Source of the DNA: Ureibacillus manganicus DSM 26584
GTDB lineage: Bacteria; Bacillota; Bacilli; Bacillales_A; Planococcaceae
Direction: 5' to 3'
DNA length: 64,000 bases
NCBI RefSeq assembly: GCF_000772945.1
Contig: NZ_JPVN01000005.1
Span: forward strand, 158,807-222,806
A program made the position numbers and the translations under genes. The notes beneath the pieces were generated by a model, which was not told where the DNA came from, made no database searches, and saw nothing but the letters and a program-made list of their open reading frames with translations. Positions 26,514 to 37,668 of the stretch are shown here, piece after piece (position 1 is the first letter of the stretch; the number at the start of each line of letters is the position of its first letter).

Positions 26514-28196
26514 TTATATTTTAAATTTACGAACTTCCTGCTGAAGCTTTTCAGCTAGCTCAGCGAGTGAGTGCGCACTTGATGAGATTTCCTGGTTGAC
26601 TGCAAGCTGTTCTTCTGTTGCAGCGCTAGAATCATTAGAGAAAGCAGCAGCATCCTTTGCTAGAGACTCTACTTTCATTACGCTTTCTGTTACGGAGTCT
26701 GCAATTGCATGAATTTCTTCAATGGCAGCAGAAACAGATTCTACTTTTCCAATGACATCTTCTACACTTATTTCGATTTCTTTAAATACATGCAATGATT
26801 CGTTAGTTTTTGAGATTCCCTCGTTCACTTTTACCCCGCCATCTGTAATGGCATGTACGGCTGCTCCACTTGCTTTTTGTATTTGATCAACCATTTTTTG
26901 AATTTCGTCAGCCGATTTTTTCGATTGCTCAGCAAGTTTTCGAACTTCATCGGCAACTACAGCAAAACCTTTTCCATACTCACCAGCTCGCGCTGCTTCA
27001 ATTGCAGCATTAAGTGCAAGTAAATTTGTCTGATCTGAAATATTTGTGATGAGTGCTGTAATCGTTTGAATTTCGTTTGAGTTTTTTTCCATTTCAAGCA
27101 TGATGGAATTTGTATCATTAAATGTTTGATGAATCGTCTCCATCTGATTCACAACATCAGAAATAACGATTGAACCTTTTGATACTAATTTGTGCACGTG
27201 ATCGGATGACCGTAGCATTTCTTCGTTGCTTTGTGAAATTTGGTCCATCCCTGTGTTTAAATCACGCATAGCATCAACAGATGATGTCATTAATTTTACT
27301 TGTCGATCACTTGTTGTAAGCTGTTGTTCCGTCGATGTTGCAACCATCTGTGAGGAAGCCAGACTTTGTTCAGAACTCGCAGACAATTCCTCAGCACTTG
27401 CTGCAAGCTGTGAGGAGGAATCTCTTACCTTTCCAACAATGCTTTTTAAATCTACCAGCATTTTATTATACGTTTGTGCCATCAAACCTACTTCATCTTT
27501 ATTTTTAATGTGAATCGTTTCAGCTAATAGATTACCATTTGCAATTTGTTCTAATCCGTCGGTTACTTTTTTAATTGGGTTCGAAATATTCCTACTTACA
27601 ATTATTGTGATTACTATACCAAGTACAATACTGACAAGGATTATAACGTTAATAACTATCAATATAGTCGTCTGATACGTATTAATTTCGGCTTTTGCCT
27701 TTTCAACATTTGTTTGTTGAAGTTCAACCAATTGTGATAAATAAGTAACGATTTGTGTATTATGCGTTTTTAATTGGGCCAAGGAACTTGTAAAAGGCTT
27801 ACCACTTTCTTTCATTTCTATTACTTTATTATTCGTTTCGTTATATACCTTAAAGTTTGTACTTACTTTTTCTAATATTTTGCTAGTTTCTTCATCATTT
27901 TGAAAACTAGAAAATTTCTCAAAGGAATTTGTCGCATTCTGTAAAGACCCGCGTATTTGATCGACTGCCTCTACATTATTAAATGAAATAAAAGCCAATA
28001 AATTTGCTTCCGCTTTTATTTGCGACTTTTCAATTTCGTTCGCTATATTAATTTTTTCAATATTCACATCAACAATTGTTTGATATTTTCCTGTTAATGA
28101 AAAAAAAGAAAAAACAGAGATTACCCCAGTTATTAATAGTAGAACGTTTAATGTACTAAAGCCTAGCCATAATTTTTTTGCAATAGTTAGTCTCAT
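26514..28196 (-). CDS. Methyl-accepting chemotaxis protein 2
   Basis: 560 residues with the same layout as receptor 1: helix 1 at about 10-32, four-helix-bundle sensor, helix 2 near 175-200, HAMP ([19 protein letters not shown]), signalling tip [29 protein letters not shown], and C-terminal QQEVRKFKI. The two receptors are clear paralogues, most alike in the signalling domain and diverged in the sensor, so they probably detect different ligands. Separate terminators show independent transcription. ATG at 28196; the frame extends upstream only to a TTG. Confidence 0.9.
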   Translation of the reverse strand: MRLTIAKKLWLGFSTLNVLLLITGVISVFSFFSLTGKYQTIVDVNIEKINIANEIEKSQIKAEANLLAFISFNNVEAVDQIRGSLQNATNSFEKFSSFQNDEETSKILEKVSTNFKVYNETNNKVIEMKESGKPFTSSLAQLKTHNTQIVTYLSQLVELQQTNVEKAKAEINTYQTTILIVINVIILVSIVLGIVITIIVSRNISNPIKKVTDGLEQIANGNLLAETIHIKNKDEVGLMAQTYNKMLVDLKSIVGKVRDSSSQLAASAEELSASSEQSLASSQMVATSTEQQLTTSDRQVKLMTSSVDAMRDLNTGMDQISQSNEEMLRSSDHVHKLVSKGSIVISDVVNQMETIHQTFNDTNSIMLEMEKNSNEIQTITALITNISDQTNLLALNAAIEAARAGEYGKGFAVVADEVRKLAEQSKKSADEIQKMVDQIQKASGAAVHAITDGGVKVNEGISKTNESLHVFKEIEISVEDVIGKVESVSAAIEEIHAIADSVTESVMKVESLAKDAAAFSNDSSAATEEQLAVNQEISSSAHSLAELAEKLQQEVRKFKI

Positions 28197-28338
28197 GTCG
28201 TCATCCCATCCCTTGTGCCTCAACTAGTTAAATATTTTGAAAATTTAGTAGATAAGGAATATTTTACATGATTTCTGATTCTTTTGAAAGTTTTTAAGAC
28301 TTTTTCAAATAGATAGTTTTAACTACACTTAAATGAAA

Positions 28339-28381
28339 AGAAAAAAGTCGATTTGTCACAAAACTTGTAACAAATCGACTT
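28339..28381 (-). terminator. Terminator of tkt
   Basis: AAGTCGATTTGT / ACAAATCGACTT, 12-bp perfect stem, with a T run on the minus strand. Confidence 0.9.
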
Positions 28382-28397
28382 ATGAGATGATTTTATT

Positions 28398-30392
28398 TTA
28401 TAGAGATTTTACTTTTGCTACTACGTTGTCAACAGTGAAACCGTATTTTTCCATGACGATTTCCCCAGGAGCACTTGCACCGAATTGGTCGATTGCAAGA
28501 ACATCACCTTCGAAGCCAACATATTTATGCCAACCAAATGATGCACCCATTTCAATCGCTAAACGTTTTGTAACAGCTTTTGGTAATACAGATTCTTTGT
28601 ATTCAGCAGTTTGTTGTTCAAAGCGATCCATTGAAGGCATTGAAACTACTGAAGCATCAATTCCGTCCGCTAATAAAGCTTTTTGTGCTTCAACAGCTAA
28701 TGAAACTTCTGAACCAGTAGCAAGAAGGATTGCATCTGGCGTAGCTTTTGTAGCTGGTGATACGACATAAGCACCTTTTGCAACACCGTCTTTTGCAAGC
28801 TCAGCTGATTTTGCTAACACCGGCAAGTTTTGACGTGAAAGTACTAATAAAGTTGGTGTTGATTTTGATGAAATCGCTAATTTCCAAGCTTCAGCACTTT
28901 CATTTGCATCTGCAGGGCGAATAACTGATAAGTTAGGCATTGCACGGAATGCAGCTAAATGTTCTACTGGTTCATGTGTCGGACCGTCTTCTCCTACTGC
29001 AATTGAATCATGAGTGAACACGTATGTTACAGGTAATCCCATTAATGCAGATAAACGAACCGCTGGACGAACGTAGTCAGAGAATACAAAGAATGTACCA
29101 CCGAATACGTTTAAGCCTCCATGTAATGCCATACCGTTTAATGCTGCACCCATTGCGAATTCACGAACACCAAACCAAATGTTACGACCTTCTGGAGTTT
29201 CAGCAAAGAAGTCGCCGCCGCCTTTGATCGTTGTTTTGTTTGAACCAGCAAGGTCTGCACTACCACCAAAGAATGAAGGTACTTTTTTAGCTAATGCGTT
29301 AATTACATCTCCAGAAGATGAACGTGTTGCAACAGATTTACCAGCTTCATAAACAGGAACTTCTGCATCGAAATCAGCAGGTAATTCGTTATTCATTGCA
29401 TTAGCGAATTGTTCAGCTAATTCTGGGAATTCTGCTTTGTAGCTTTCAAATTTAGCATTCCATTCAGCTTCAGGTTGTGCACCTTGTTGTTCTGCAGCCG
29501 CATTGAATGTATCATATACTTCTTGCGGAATTTGGAATGGCTCATGACCCCAATCGTAAGCAGTTTTAGTTAATGTTACTTCATCTGCACCAAGAGGAGC
29601 ACCGTGAGCATCAGCTTTACCTGATTTATTTGGCGAACCAAAACCAATTACAGTTTTAATTTCGATTAGTGTTGGCTTGTCTGATGATTGTTTTGCTTGC
29701 TCGATAGCAGCGTTGATAGAATCAATATCAGTACCATCTGCAACATGAATATAGTTCCAACCATAAGATTCAAAACGTTTTTGAACATTTTCAGAGAATG
29801 ATTTTGCTAAATCTCCGTCTAAAGAAATATCATTTGAATCGTAAAGTACGATTAATTTTTCTAATTTTAGGTGGCCAGCTAAAGAAATTGCCTCTGCTGC
29901 AACACCTTCCATTAAATCTCCATCACCACATAATGCGTATGTGTAGTGGTCTACGATTTCATGGCCAGGTTTGTTGTAAGTTGCAGCTAAATGACGTTCT
30001 GCCATAGCCATACCAACTGACATCGCAATACCTTGTCCAAGTGGCCCAGTCGTTGCTTCTACCCCAACAGTATGTCCATACTCTGGGTGACCTGGCGTTT
30101 TTGAACCCCATTGGCGGAAATTTTTAATTTCCTCCATATCAAGTCCGTAACCACCTAAATGGAGTAAGCTATATAATAACATCGATCCGTGTCCTGCTGA
30201 TAAAACGAAACGATCGCGATTAAACCATTTTGGATTTTGTGGGTTATGTTTTAACTGTCTAGTCCATAAAGTATATGCCATTGGCGCAGCACCCATTGGT
30301 AATCCAGGGTGTCCTGAGTTCGCTTTCTCAATTGCATCAATTGATAAAGTTCGGATTGCATTAATTGCTTGTAAATCCGCATTTGTTGTCAT
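28398..30392 (-). CDS. tkt: Transketolase
   Basis: A thiamine-diphosphate enzyme moving two-carbon units between sugar phosphates in the pentose phosphate pathway. 664 residues, normal length. Signatures: [21 protein letters not shown], the ThDP motif [14 protein letters not shown] ending near [31 protein letters not shown], and the C-terminal [22 protein letters not shown] lies before the ATG. It follows ynzC as in B. subtilis, but sirA and yneF are displaced by inserted blocks. Confidence 0.97.
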   Translation of the reverse strand: MTTNADLQAINAIRTLSIDAIEKANSGHPGLPMGAAPMAYTLWTRQLKHNPQNPKWFNRDRFVLSAGHGSMLLYSLLHLGGYGLDMEEIKNFRQWGSKTPGHPEYGHTVGVEATTGPLGQGIAMSVGMAMAERHLAATYNKPGHEIVDHYTYALCGDGDLMEGVAAEAISLAGHLKLEKLIVLYDSNDISLDGDLAKSFSENVQKRFESYGWNYIHVADGTDIDSINAAIEQAKQSSDKPTLIEIKTVIGFGSPNKSGKADAHGAPLGADEVTLTKTAYDWGHEPFQIPQEVYDTFNAAAEQQGAQPEAEWNAKFESYKAEFPELAEQFANAMNNELPADFDAEVPVYEAGKSVATRSSSGDVINALAKKVPSFFGGSADLAGSNKTTIKGGGDFFAETPEGRNIWFGVREFAMGAALNGMALHGGLNVFGGTFFVFSDYVRPAVRLSALMGLPVTYVFTHDSIAVGEDGPTHEPVEHLAAFRAMPNLSVIRPADANESAEAWKLAISSKSTPTLLVLSRQNLPVLAKSAELAKDGVAKGAYVVSPATKATPDAILLATGSEVSLAVEAQKALLADGIDASVVSMPSMDRFEQQTAEYKESVLPKAVTKRLAIEMGASFGWHKYVGFEGDVLAIDQFGASAPGEIVMEKYGFTVDNVVAKVKSL

Positions 30393-30522
30393 TGCTAGAC
30401 TTCCTCTCTTGTGTCTTTTTCTTCTAATACAGTTTAGACAAAATTGTGTAATAAAACAATCCTGTTCTATGACAAATTCGGAAATATGACATACATTTTA
30501 CTAATGTGTTATATCATTCTAG

Positions 30523-30753
30523 TTAATTTAATCGATTACGTTTTACTTGTTTCACTTTTTCAGGGGTTACATCATTCCCATTCTCATCAAGAACTTGAAC
30601 GTTTGTAATCGTGTCGCGGAATGAATTACGGAAAGTATCTAAATATTCTTTACGAAGTGCTGTTTGCTCTTTCGCTTCTGCTTCTGTCAGTGTTCCCTGT
30701 TTTTTTTTCTTTGAAAGTTCGTTAATTCTTGCAATTTTTTCTTTTGATAACAT
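30523..30753 (-). CDS. ynzC: DUF896 family protein YnzC
   Basis: 76 residues, highly charged, two-helix N-terminus (LSKEKIARINELSKKKKQGTL) and conserved RKEYLDTFRNSFRDTI. YnzC in B. subtilis belongs to the LexA-controlled yneA-yneB-ynzC operon; its role is unknown. The ATG at 30753 is preceded by AAAGGTTGG. A terminator-like hairpin at 30905-30940 separates it from yneB here, so it may have its own promoter. Confidence 0.9.
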   Translation of the reverse strand: MLSKEKIARINELSKKKKQGTLTEAEAKEQTALRKEYLDTFRNSFRDTITNVQVLDENGNDVTPEKVKQVKRNRLN

Positions 30754-30904
30754 CTTTGTTCCAACCTTTCTAAATACCAATACTTAAAAGGTATGAGAAA
30801 AAGAGTCGAAGTGCAAGTGAAAGTACTTAAAAAAATATATGATCCATTCAGTTGGAATGCTAAGCAATAAGATATTTTACAAATTTGTAAGATTCTTGTT
30901 GAAT

Positions 30905-30940
30905 TAAATTAAAAGAGCTAGTTCTCGATGAACTAACTCT
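30905..30940 (-). terminator. Terminator of yneA-yneB
   Basis: AGAGTTAGTTC / GAACTAGCTCT stem followed by TTTTAATTT on the minus strand. Confidence 0.75.
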
Positions 30941-30969
30941 GTTTGATTGATATAGTGTGCAAAATTATT

Positions 30970-31988
<1,019 letters not shown>

Positions 31989-32004
31989 ATCCCTTACCTC
32001 TTTC

Positions 32005-32018
32005 CGAATGTTTGTTCG
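32005..32018. promoter_or_regulatory. LexA box 1
   Basis: CGAATGTTTGTTCG, a close match to the Bacillus SOS consensus CGAAC-N4-GTTCG. It lies 16 bp upstream of the yneA start. Confidence 0.85.
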
Positions 32019-32043
32019 CATATGTATATTCTTAATATAAAAC

Positions 32044-32057
32044 CGAACATACGTTTT
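32044..32057. promoter_or_regulatory. LexA box 2
   Basis: CGAACATACGTTTT, with a full left half-site and GTTTT right half-site. Confidence 0.8.
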
Positions 32058-32072
32058 TGTCAACACTTTATT

Positions 32073-32086
32073 CGAACTTATGTTTG
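32073..32086. promoter_or_regulatory. LexA box 3
   Basis: CGAACTTATGTTTG, with a full left half-site. Nearest to lexA, so probably for autoregulation. Confidence 0.8.
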
Positions 32087-32158
32087 CATTTTCCATTTCT
32101 CGTTGCTATACTATATGTAACTAGTATTGATAGATATTCATACCAGAGGTGAGATAGA

Positions 32159-32782
32159 TTGAAAAAAGTTTCGAAAAGACAGGAAGATATATTAGCATTC
32201 ATTAAAGAAGAAGTTCGTACAAAAGGTTATCCACCTTCTGTTCGTGAAATTGGAGAAGCGGTTGGCCTTGCTTCAAGCTCTACTGTACATGGCCATTTAG
32301 CGCGCTTAGAAAGCAAAGGGTTAATTCGTCGCGATCCTACGAAACCTCGTGCGATAGAAATTTTAGAAATGGAAGAAGAAAACCTTGTTCCAAAACAAAA
32401 TGTTGTAAGTGTTCCCCTAATAGGGAAAGTAACAGCTGGTCTTCCAATTACAGCAATCGAAAATGTTGAAGAATATTTCCCTCTACCAGATTCTTACGGC
32501 ACAAGCGAAGATCAATTGTTTATGCTAGAGGTTATGGGAGAATCGATGATCGAAGCTGGTATTTTAAACGGAGATTATGTCATCGTAAAGAAAACTGCTA
32601 CAGCTAATAACGGGGAAATTGTCGTAGCAATGACTGAAGAAGATGAGGCAACAGTTAAACGCTTCTACAAAGAAAAAAATCACTTCCGCCTACAACCGGA
32701 AAACTCATCAATGGACCCAATTTACGTAAATCAAGTATCCATTTTAGGTAAAGTAGTTGGATTGTATCGTCGTATTCATTAA
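32159..32782 (+). CDS. lexA: SOS repressor LexA
   Basis: 207 residues. The winged helix at residues 1-65 includes [18 protein letters not shown]. The self-cleavage site is A93-G94 (VTAGLP), and the catalytic pair is S129 (MGESMIE) and K167 (ATVKRF). It represses yneA and itself until RecA filaments trigger cleavage. The start is TTG at 32159 with GAGGTGA 6 nt upstream. Followed by a 52-bp repeat array instead of a classical terminator. Confidence 0.97.
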   Translation: MKKVSKRQEDILAFIKEEVRTKGYPPSVREIGEAVGLASSSTVHGHLARLESKGLIRRDPTKPRAIEILEMEEENLVPKQNVVSVPLIGKVTAGLPITAIENVEEYFPLPDSYGTSEDQLFMLEVMGESMIEAGILNGDYVIVKKTATANNGEIVVAMTEEDEATVKRFYKEKNHFRLQPENSSMDPIYVNQVSILGKVVGLYRRIH

Positions 32783-32914
32783 GAGTGATATATAGGGAAA
32801 GTCGATTTTGAAACAGGTGAGTTTCTGAATCGGCTTTTTTGTTGTTTAATAAGTTTATTGGCTCTGATAGTTGATAATGTTGCTTTCTGAGGATTATTGC
32901 GAAAGTGATCCTTG

Positions 32915-33480
32915 TTTTGTCTTATAGGGCTGTTGTTCGGGATATATAAGTCCGAACAGTTGCCTATTTTGTCTCGTAGAACCTTTCTATGGGACATTTG
33001 AGTTGGAACCGTTTTGAGTTTTGTCTCGTAGGGCCATTCTATGAGACATTTATGTTGGAAACGTTTCCTGTTTTGTCTCGTAGGGCTATTCTATGAGACA
33101 TTCGAATTGGAAAAGCTGCCTGTTTTGTCTCGTAGAACCTATCTATGAGACATTTGAGTTGAAACCGTTTCGAGTTTTGTCTCGTAGGGCCATTCTATAT
33201 GACATTCGAATTGGAAAAACTGCCTGTTTTGTCTCGTAGAACCTTTCTATGAGACATTTGAGTTAAAACCGTTTCGAGTTTTGTCTCGAAGGGCCATTCT
33301 ATGAGAGATTCGAATTGGAACCGCTGCCTGTTTTGTCTCGTAGAACCTTTCTATGAGACATTTGAGTTGAAACCGTTTCGAGTTTTGTCTCGTAGTGCCA
33401 TTCTATATGACATTAGAGTTGTAACTGTTCTTTATTTTGTCTCGTAAAGCCATTCCATGAGACATTTGAGTTAAATTGTT
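32915..33480. repeat. Tandem array C: exact 52-bp repeat, 11 units, alternating types
   Basis: GTCTCGTAG markers (the first degenerate) at 32919, 32971, 33023, 33075, 33127, 33179, 33231, 33283, 33335, 33387 and 33439, each 52 bp apart. The hairpin is TGTCTCGTAG...CTATGAGACA. From about 33100 on, two unit types alternate: loop AACCTTT with linker GAGTTGAAACCGTTTCGAG, and loop GGCCATT with linker AATTGGAAAAACTGCC. This gives a 104-bp higher-order repeat. It lies between convergent lexA and the amidotransferase. The rest of the 0.83-kb gap shows degenerate traces of the same unit. Confidence 0.9.
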
Positions 33481-33559
33481 TTTTGCTTTGTTAATCGTTC
33501 CGATCTATAGAGCGTTCTGCTAGGACGGTTTTCGTTTTTGTTTCCTAGAAACCCCCATC

Positions 33560-33593
33560 AAAAAAAGCCACCGAGTCTCCCCCAGTGACTTTA
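33560..33593 (-). terminator. Terminator of the amidotransferase gene
   Basis: AAAGTCACTG...CGGTGGCTTT stem with a T run on the minus strand. Confidence 0.78.
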
Positions 33594-33616
33594 AATCCCA
33601 AATTCCAAACATTAAT

Positions 33617-34333
33617 TTACTTACTTGCAACCTCTACCTTCTTACTCGCTACAATAAACGCCGCAAATAGTTTTTGAGAGTCTGAATCTCCACCGACAGC
33701 CATTTCCTCTGGATGCCACTGAACGCTTAAACAAAACGGATGATCCTCAATTTCTACTGCTTCTATAATGCCATCATTTGCTTTCCCAGTAACTTTTACA
33801 CCAGGAGCCACGTCTTTAATGGCTTGGTGATGGAATGAGTTCACGACGATTTTATCTTTTCCAAGTAGTTTATATAGTAAACTATCTTCACTCACCGAGA
33901 TAAAATGCGTGCCTTCATGTCTTGGAGCCGTTTGACTATGTAAGTAAATATCTTTTGTTTGTGAATAAATATCTTGATAAAGCGTTCCACCTAAGGCAAC
34001 ATTTAGCACTTGATGTCCGCGACAAATAGCAAAAATCGGAATCCCCGCCTTAATCGCCGCTTTCGCCAATGCCAATTCCAGACGATCGCGGTCACTGTTG
34101 ACAGCACCCAATTTCACATGTGGTTCTTCCCCAAATGTATGTGGATGTAAATCGCCACCACCTGATAGCACAATACCATCAAACATCTTTACAAGCTGCT
34201 CTGCGTCTTCTTCAACCCATAGAGGAATCCCAACTGGTAAGCCCCCTGCCCCAATAATTGCCTTCGTATATCGCCAATTAATAAAACTTGTATCATTTTC
34301 AATACTTAATGTTAATCCAATTACAGGTTTCAA
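33617..34333 (-). CDS. Class I glutamine amidotransferase-like, gamma-glutamyl-GABA hydrolase (PuuD) type
   Basis: 238 residues. The peptidase C26 triad is C104 (FAICRGHQVLN), H207 and E209 (QWHPEE), and the oxyanion region is LSGGGDLHPH. The family removes gamma-glutamyl groups, for example from gamma-glutamyl-GABA in putrescine breakdown. No other polyamine genes are nearby, so the substrate is uncertain. TTG start after GGGGGTG. Single-gene unit. Confidence 0.85.
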   Translation of the reverse strand: MKPVIGLTLSIENDTSFINWRYTKAIIGAGGLPVGIPLWVEEDAEQLVKMFDGIVLSGGGDLHPHTFGEEPHVKLGAVNSDRDRLELALAKAAIKAGIPIFAICRGHQVLNVALGGTLYQDIYSQTKDIYLHSQTAPRHEGTHFISVSEDSLLYKLLGKDKIVVNSFHHQAIKDVAPGVKVTGKANDGIIEAVEIEDHPFCLSVQWHPEEMAVGGDSDSQKLFAAFIVASKKVEVASK

Positions 34334-34430
34334 ACTAGCACCCCCATAGTAAAATCATAATATATCAAATTATATTTCATAATGTTTTAAATTGCGAGAA
34401 TTATTTAAATAATGGTATCTCCCGACAAAA

Positions 34431-34459
34431 TAAAAAGCCTAACGACATCTCGTTAAGCT
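34431..34459 (-). terminator. Terminator of the pil operon
   Basis: AGCTTAACGA / TCGTTAGGCT stem then TTTTTATTTTG on the minus strand, directly after pilD. Confidence 0.85.
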
Positions 34460-34465
34460 CAACAT

Positions 34466-35218
34466 TTACAATATACTTATGTACCATTCAATAATTTGAT
34501 CTCCGTAAAAATAGACAATGATCGCAGCGAGAGCAATGGAAGGTCCAAATGGAATTGGCTGTTTTCGATCTTGTCCACGAACTTTTAGTATTACAAAACC
34601 AACTATCATCCCAATTACGGAAGCAAAGAACAATGTCACCAATGTACCAATCGTTCCAAGCGCAAGGCCAATGAGGAAGAATAACTTAATATCTCCACCG
34701 CCCATGCCACCTTTAGACAGTAACGCCACTAAAAATAAAACCGTAAACCCTACTACTGGCCCTAGTAAACTATCCCACCAAGGATCGGATGGGGCGAAAA
34801 ATCGACCTAAAGCTAGCAAAGGAAGGAAGAATAATAATACTTTATCGGGAATAATCATATAGGCGATGTCAGAAACGACAATGATTGCAAGTAATGAAAT
34901 AAATAACAACGCAACAACTAATTCAGGTGTAAATCCTAGCTGCCAATAAGCAAAGGCAAATAAAATCCCCGTAAATAGTTCTGTCGCCATATAAATAGGT
35001 GACACTTTCGCACCACAGTAACGACACTTCCCTCTCAGGAAGATATACGAAAAAATCGGTATTAAGTCAAGAACTGATAAGCGATGCATACAATTCGTGC
35101 AATGGGAAGGTGGATATGCAATTGACATCTTCAATGGGATTCTTAATCCAACAACGTTATAAAATGACCCAAAAATCATCCCAAATAAAAATGCAAATAT
35201 CAAAATAACATATTCCAC
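34466..35218 (-). CDS. pilD: Prepilin peptidase PilD
   Basis: A membrane aspartic protease that removes the prepilin leader after Gly and usually N-methylates the new terminus. 250 residues, about seven membrane segments. The cytosolic N-terminal loop keeps the methylase zinc motif CTNC...CRYC. The two catalytic Asp are in VSDIAYMIIPD and GGGDIKL. The start is the GTG at 35218, 9 nt after TTAGGAG. The TTG at 35227 abuts the binding site and is unlikely. Last gene of the operon; it can process all prepilins in this locus. ComC in the same family is the alternative, but context favours PilD. Confidence 0.93.
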   Translation of the reverse strand: MEYVILIFAFLFGMIFGSFYNVVGLRIPLKMSIAYPPSHCTNCMHRLSVLDLIPIFSYIFLRGKCRYCGAKVSPIYMATELFTGILFAFAYWQLGFTPELVVALLFISLLAIIVVSDIAYMIIPDKVLLFFLPLLALGRFFAPSDPWWDSLLGPVVGFTVLFLVALLSKGGMGGGDIKLFFLIGLALGTIGTLVTLFFASVIGMIVGFVILKVRGQDRKQPIPFGPSIALAAIIVYFYGDQIIEWYISIL

Positions 35219-35305
35219 TAAACCCAACTCCTAATCTAGCACTAAAAAATAACTAATTCCTAGTATAAAGGTTCTAACAAAAATGTCAAAAGCATTTCTT
35301 AATAA

Positions 35306-36004
35306 CTACTCCCCTTCATAATAGAAAGTAGTTACTTGAATCGAAGCAGTAACAATATCCGAAGCATCTTCATTAAATTCTGCATCTTCACCAGGAAGTG
35401 AAAAATTAATGGAATCAACATGCATGATTCTCTCTAACTTTTCAATTTCATCGATAAATTGCAATAAACGATTGTAATCTGGAGATTGAACTTGCATACT
35501 AAATGAAATCATTTTTAATTCTGGCGGTAAGTCCATGCCCAAATTAAAGGGTGAAGCATTTTCGTTTCCAGTTTCCCCTTCTGTTGTTTCAGTTGTATTT
35601 TGTGCATTTGGATCAGTAGTTGTTTCTTCTTCATTTTGGAACCCAATGCCTGCATCTTGAGCAGAAGAATCATAATCATTAAAAGAAATAGATAAAACAA
35701 GTGAATCCGTAACATACTCAATTTCTTCAATATTTAATAATAGTTCATCTACTTTACGTGAATTTGGCATCTTTTTGCGTAAGGAAAGCGCACTGGATGT
35801 TTTTACTTTCCTAGCAGCTTGCTCTTGCCCGATTTGCTCTTGAATCGTTGAAATCTCAGTATTTAAAGAGTTAATAGATCGATTCAACGCATCCACTTCA
35901 CTTTGTTTTGGTAAAACTAAATAATAATAGACTGCAAAGATAAGCGCAGCAATTAAAGCAACGAGTAAAATAATCTGTGTGTTTTTGCTACTGGATAAAT
36001 TCAT
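35306..36004 (-). CDS. pilO: Type IV pilus inner-membrane assembly protein PilO
   Basis: 232 residues. One N-terminal membrane helix (LLVALIAALIFAVYYYLVLP), a coiled coil (residues 32-65) and an extracytoplasmic ferredoxin-like domain interrupted by a Thr/Glu/Asn-rich loop (DPNAQNTTETTEGETGNEN). PilO pairs with PilN to link the motor to the growing pilus. Two bases separate it from pilN; 78 bp of gap to pilD. Identification rests on topology and order. Confidence 0.85.
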   Translation of the reverse strand: MNLSSSKNTQIILLVALIAALIFAVYYYLVLPKQSEVDALNRSINSLNTEISTIQEQIGQEQAARKVKTSSALSLRKKMPNSRKVDELLLNIEEIEYVTDSLVLSISFNDYDSSAQDAGIGFQNEEETTTDPNAQNTTETTEGETGNENASPFNLGMDLPPELKMISFSMQVQSPDYNRLLQFIDEIEKLERIMHVDSINFSLPGEDAEFNEDASDIVTASIQVTTFYYEGE

Positions 36005-36006
36005 TG

Positions 36007-36591
36007 CTATCTACCTCCTGTAGCAAGATAGAGTTCATCGATGATTAGAGTAATGCTTGTTGTATGTCTTGGAATAACGTTAAAAGTTTCCTCAGTATCA
36101 TCGTCAGTTGGGTTACCTAAATCAAATTGCGAAATATTAGAGATTTGAGCATCTATAAAAAATTCACTATTGGTTAAACGGGAAATATACTGTGACACGT
36201 CATTCAAAGTTTCAAAATCCACGGAAATCGATACAGTATCAACACCAAACGAATAAGAACGTAAATATGCATTGTTTGGTTGTAAAGTTTCAATTTCCTG
36301 AATTAAAGGTAAAACAGGATATGAAATAATTTCAACATACTCAATAATTTCGTCGATCGAATTTGTTTGTGTATTAGTTAACTCTGTTTGTTTTGCGAGT
36401 AATTGATCTCTTTGTAATTGTAAATTTGCTTGTTCGGCTTGTAGTGCAGTAATGCTACTATTAGCACTAAAATATTGCCATGCAAAAAAAGCTAGTGCGA
36501 CAAGTGTCAGGGCTCCTAGAATGATATAAACAAGCTTAGATGTGGTCTGTTCTCTCTCTAACTTGGGTATGAGGTTTATATCAGGAATCAT
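36007..36591 (-). CDS. pilN: Type IV pilus assembly protein PilN
   Basis: 194 residues. The conserved cytosolic N-terminal motif MIPDINLIPKLERE binds PilM. One membrane helix (VYIILGALTLVALAFFAWQYF), coiled coil, then an extracytoplasmic domain (YLRSYSFGVDTVSISVDFETL) follow. Sits directly between pilM (2 bp) and pilO (2 bp), the invariant MNO order. Confidence 0.9.
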   Translation of the reverse strand: MIPDINLIPKLEREQTTSKLVYIILGALTLVALAFFAWQYFSANSSITALQAEQANLQLQRDQLLAKQTELTNTQTNSIDEIIEYVEIISYPVLPLIQEIETLQPNNAYLRSYSFGVDTVSISVDFETLNDVSQYISRLTNSEFFIDAQISNISQFDLGNPTDDDTEETFNVIPRHTTSITLIIDELYLATGGR

Positions 36592-36593
36592 TG

Positions 36594-37568
36594 TTAAACC
36601 ACCTTTAACGCAAGACCTAGTAAGGATGCGTGCTTTGCTTTAAAGTTAGGAAAATGTTTGTCTACCAATTCATCATCCACAATATTTACTGGTAAAGGTA
36701 AATTCTCTTGTAAGAAAGATTGAATTTGTACTAAAAATGGATTATCTCCCATGACAACGATTTCATCGACAGATTTTTCTCCTTTATTCAAAGAAAATCG
36801 GAAGAAATTCATAATACGGTCAAGTTCAAGCACTTGGTCAGATAAAATCATACGATAGTCTTCCATATTACCTGAAAAAGAAAAATCAATTTCAGATTCT
36901 GAAACCGCATTCGCACGCCATTGGGATAAATCCGTATCGATTGGTTGATAACGGATAAATTCAACACTACCGTTTGAATAGATACAGATAGAAAGTTCAT
37001 TGATTAACCAATTTGCTATTAAATAGGTTCTGTCCTGTTGTAATAATTGCAAGTGATCTAAGAATCGCAAGTTGCATAACGCACGAATATCGGCAACATC
37101 GGGATTCATATCTATATCTAAAAGTAAATTTGTCATTTTATGTACTTCTTCAGGTGCAGCTGCAAAAAGCATTGCTTGTCTATCTCCAGGAATCGGATCA
37201 TATACATCCATTAGCGGCCCTTGGAATGGTAAGTGAATCGTGTGACCTAGCTCCATTTCCACATACTCTTTTAATTTACTAGTCTCCACATCACTTGGAT
37301 GCTCAAAGGATTTCAATAGAATCGTTGGGTCAGGTACAAAAAAACGCACACTTTGCTTTTTCCCAGCCAACTTCACCGCAATCGATTTAAAAATATTGAA
37401 TAGCTCCAATTCATCTTGAATGGAAGCCTCTTGAACAACCCCTCGAGGAAGCTCCACTTCAATAACCTTCGCATCCACAAAAGAATGGCCCTTCATCACA
37501 AGCGCACGAAAAACATAGTCGTTGAGTTCTATAGATACGTGTGAGGATTTCTTTTTTTGTTTGAACAT
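36594..37568 (-). CDS. pilM: Type IV pilus cytosolic scaffold PilM
   Basis: 324 residues, actin-like (FtsA-type) ASKHA fold: opening SIELNDYVFRALVMKG, mid DRTYLIANWLINELSICIY and EIVVMGDNPFLVQIQSFL. Links PilN tails to the motor ATPases. The ATG has AAAGGAGG upstream. A strong hairpin lies between pilin 2 and this gene, which should reduce pilMNOD expression relative to pilin. Confidence 0.88.
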   Translation of the reverse strand: MFKQKKKSSHVSIELNDYVFRALVMKGHSFVDAKVIEVELPRGVVQEASIQDELELFNIFKSIAVKLAGKKQSVRFFVPDPTILLKSFEHPSDVETSKLKEYVEMELGHTIHLPFQGPLMDVYDPIPGDRQAMLFAAAPEEVHKMTNLLLDIDMNPDVADIRALCNLRFLDHLQLLQQDRTYLIANWLINELSICIYSNGSVEFIRYQPIDTDLSQWRANAVSESEIDFSFSGNMEDYRMILSDQVLELDRIMNFFRFSLNKGEKSVDEIVVMGDNPFLVQIQSFLQENLPLPVNIVDDELVDKHFPNFKAKHASLLGLALKVV

Positions 37569-37590
37569 GTGGTGGGCCTCCTTTTCTTTT

Positions 37591-37642
37591 AATTGTCTAA
37601 TGAGGCAACTAACACTTTTAGTTAGTTGTCTTATAGATAATT
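37591..37642 (-). terminator. Attenuator/stability hairpin after pilin 2
   Basis: AATTGTCTA..AGGCAACTAAC / GTTAGTTGTCT..TAGATAATT, a long stem related in sequence to the hairpin after pilin 1. Confidence 0.6.
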
Positions 37643-37668
37643 AATTATTTTATATGAACGTCTTGAAG

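Noticed and set aside
32915..33480. CRISPR array
   Set aside because: Whole 52-bp units repeat, there are no unique spacers of constant length, and no cas genes lie nearby.
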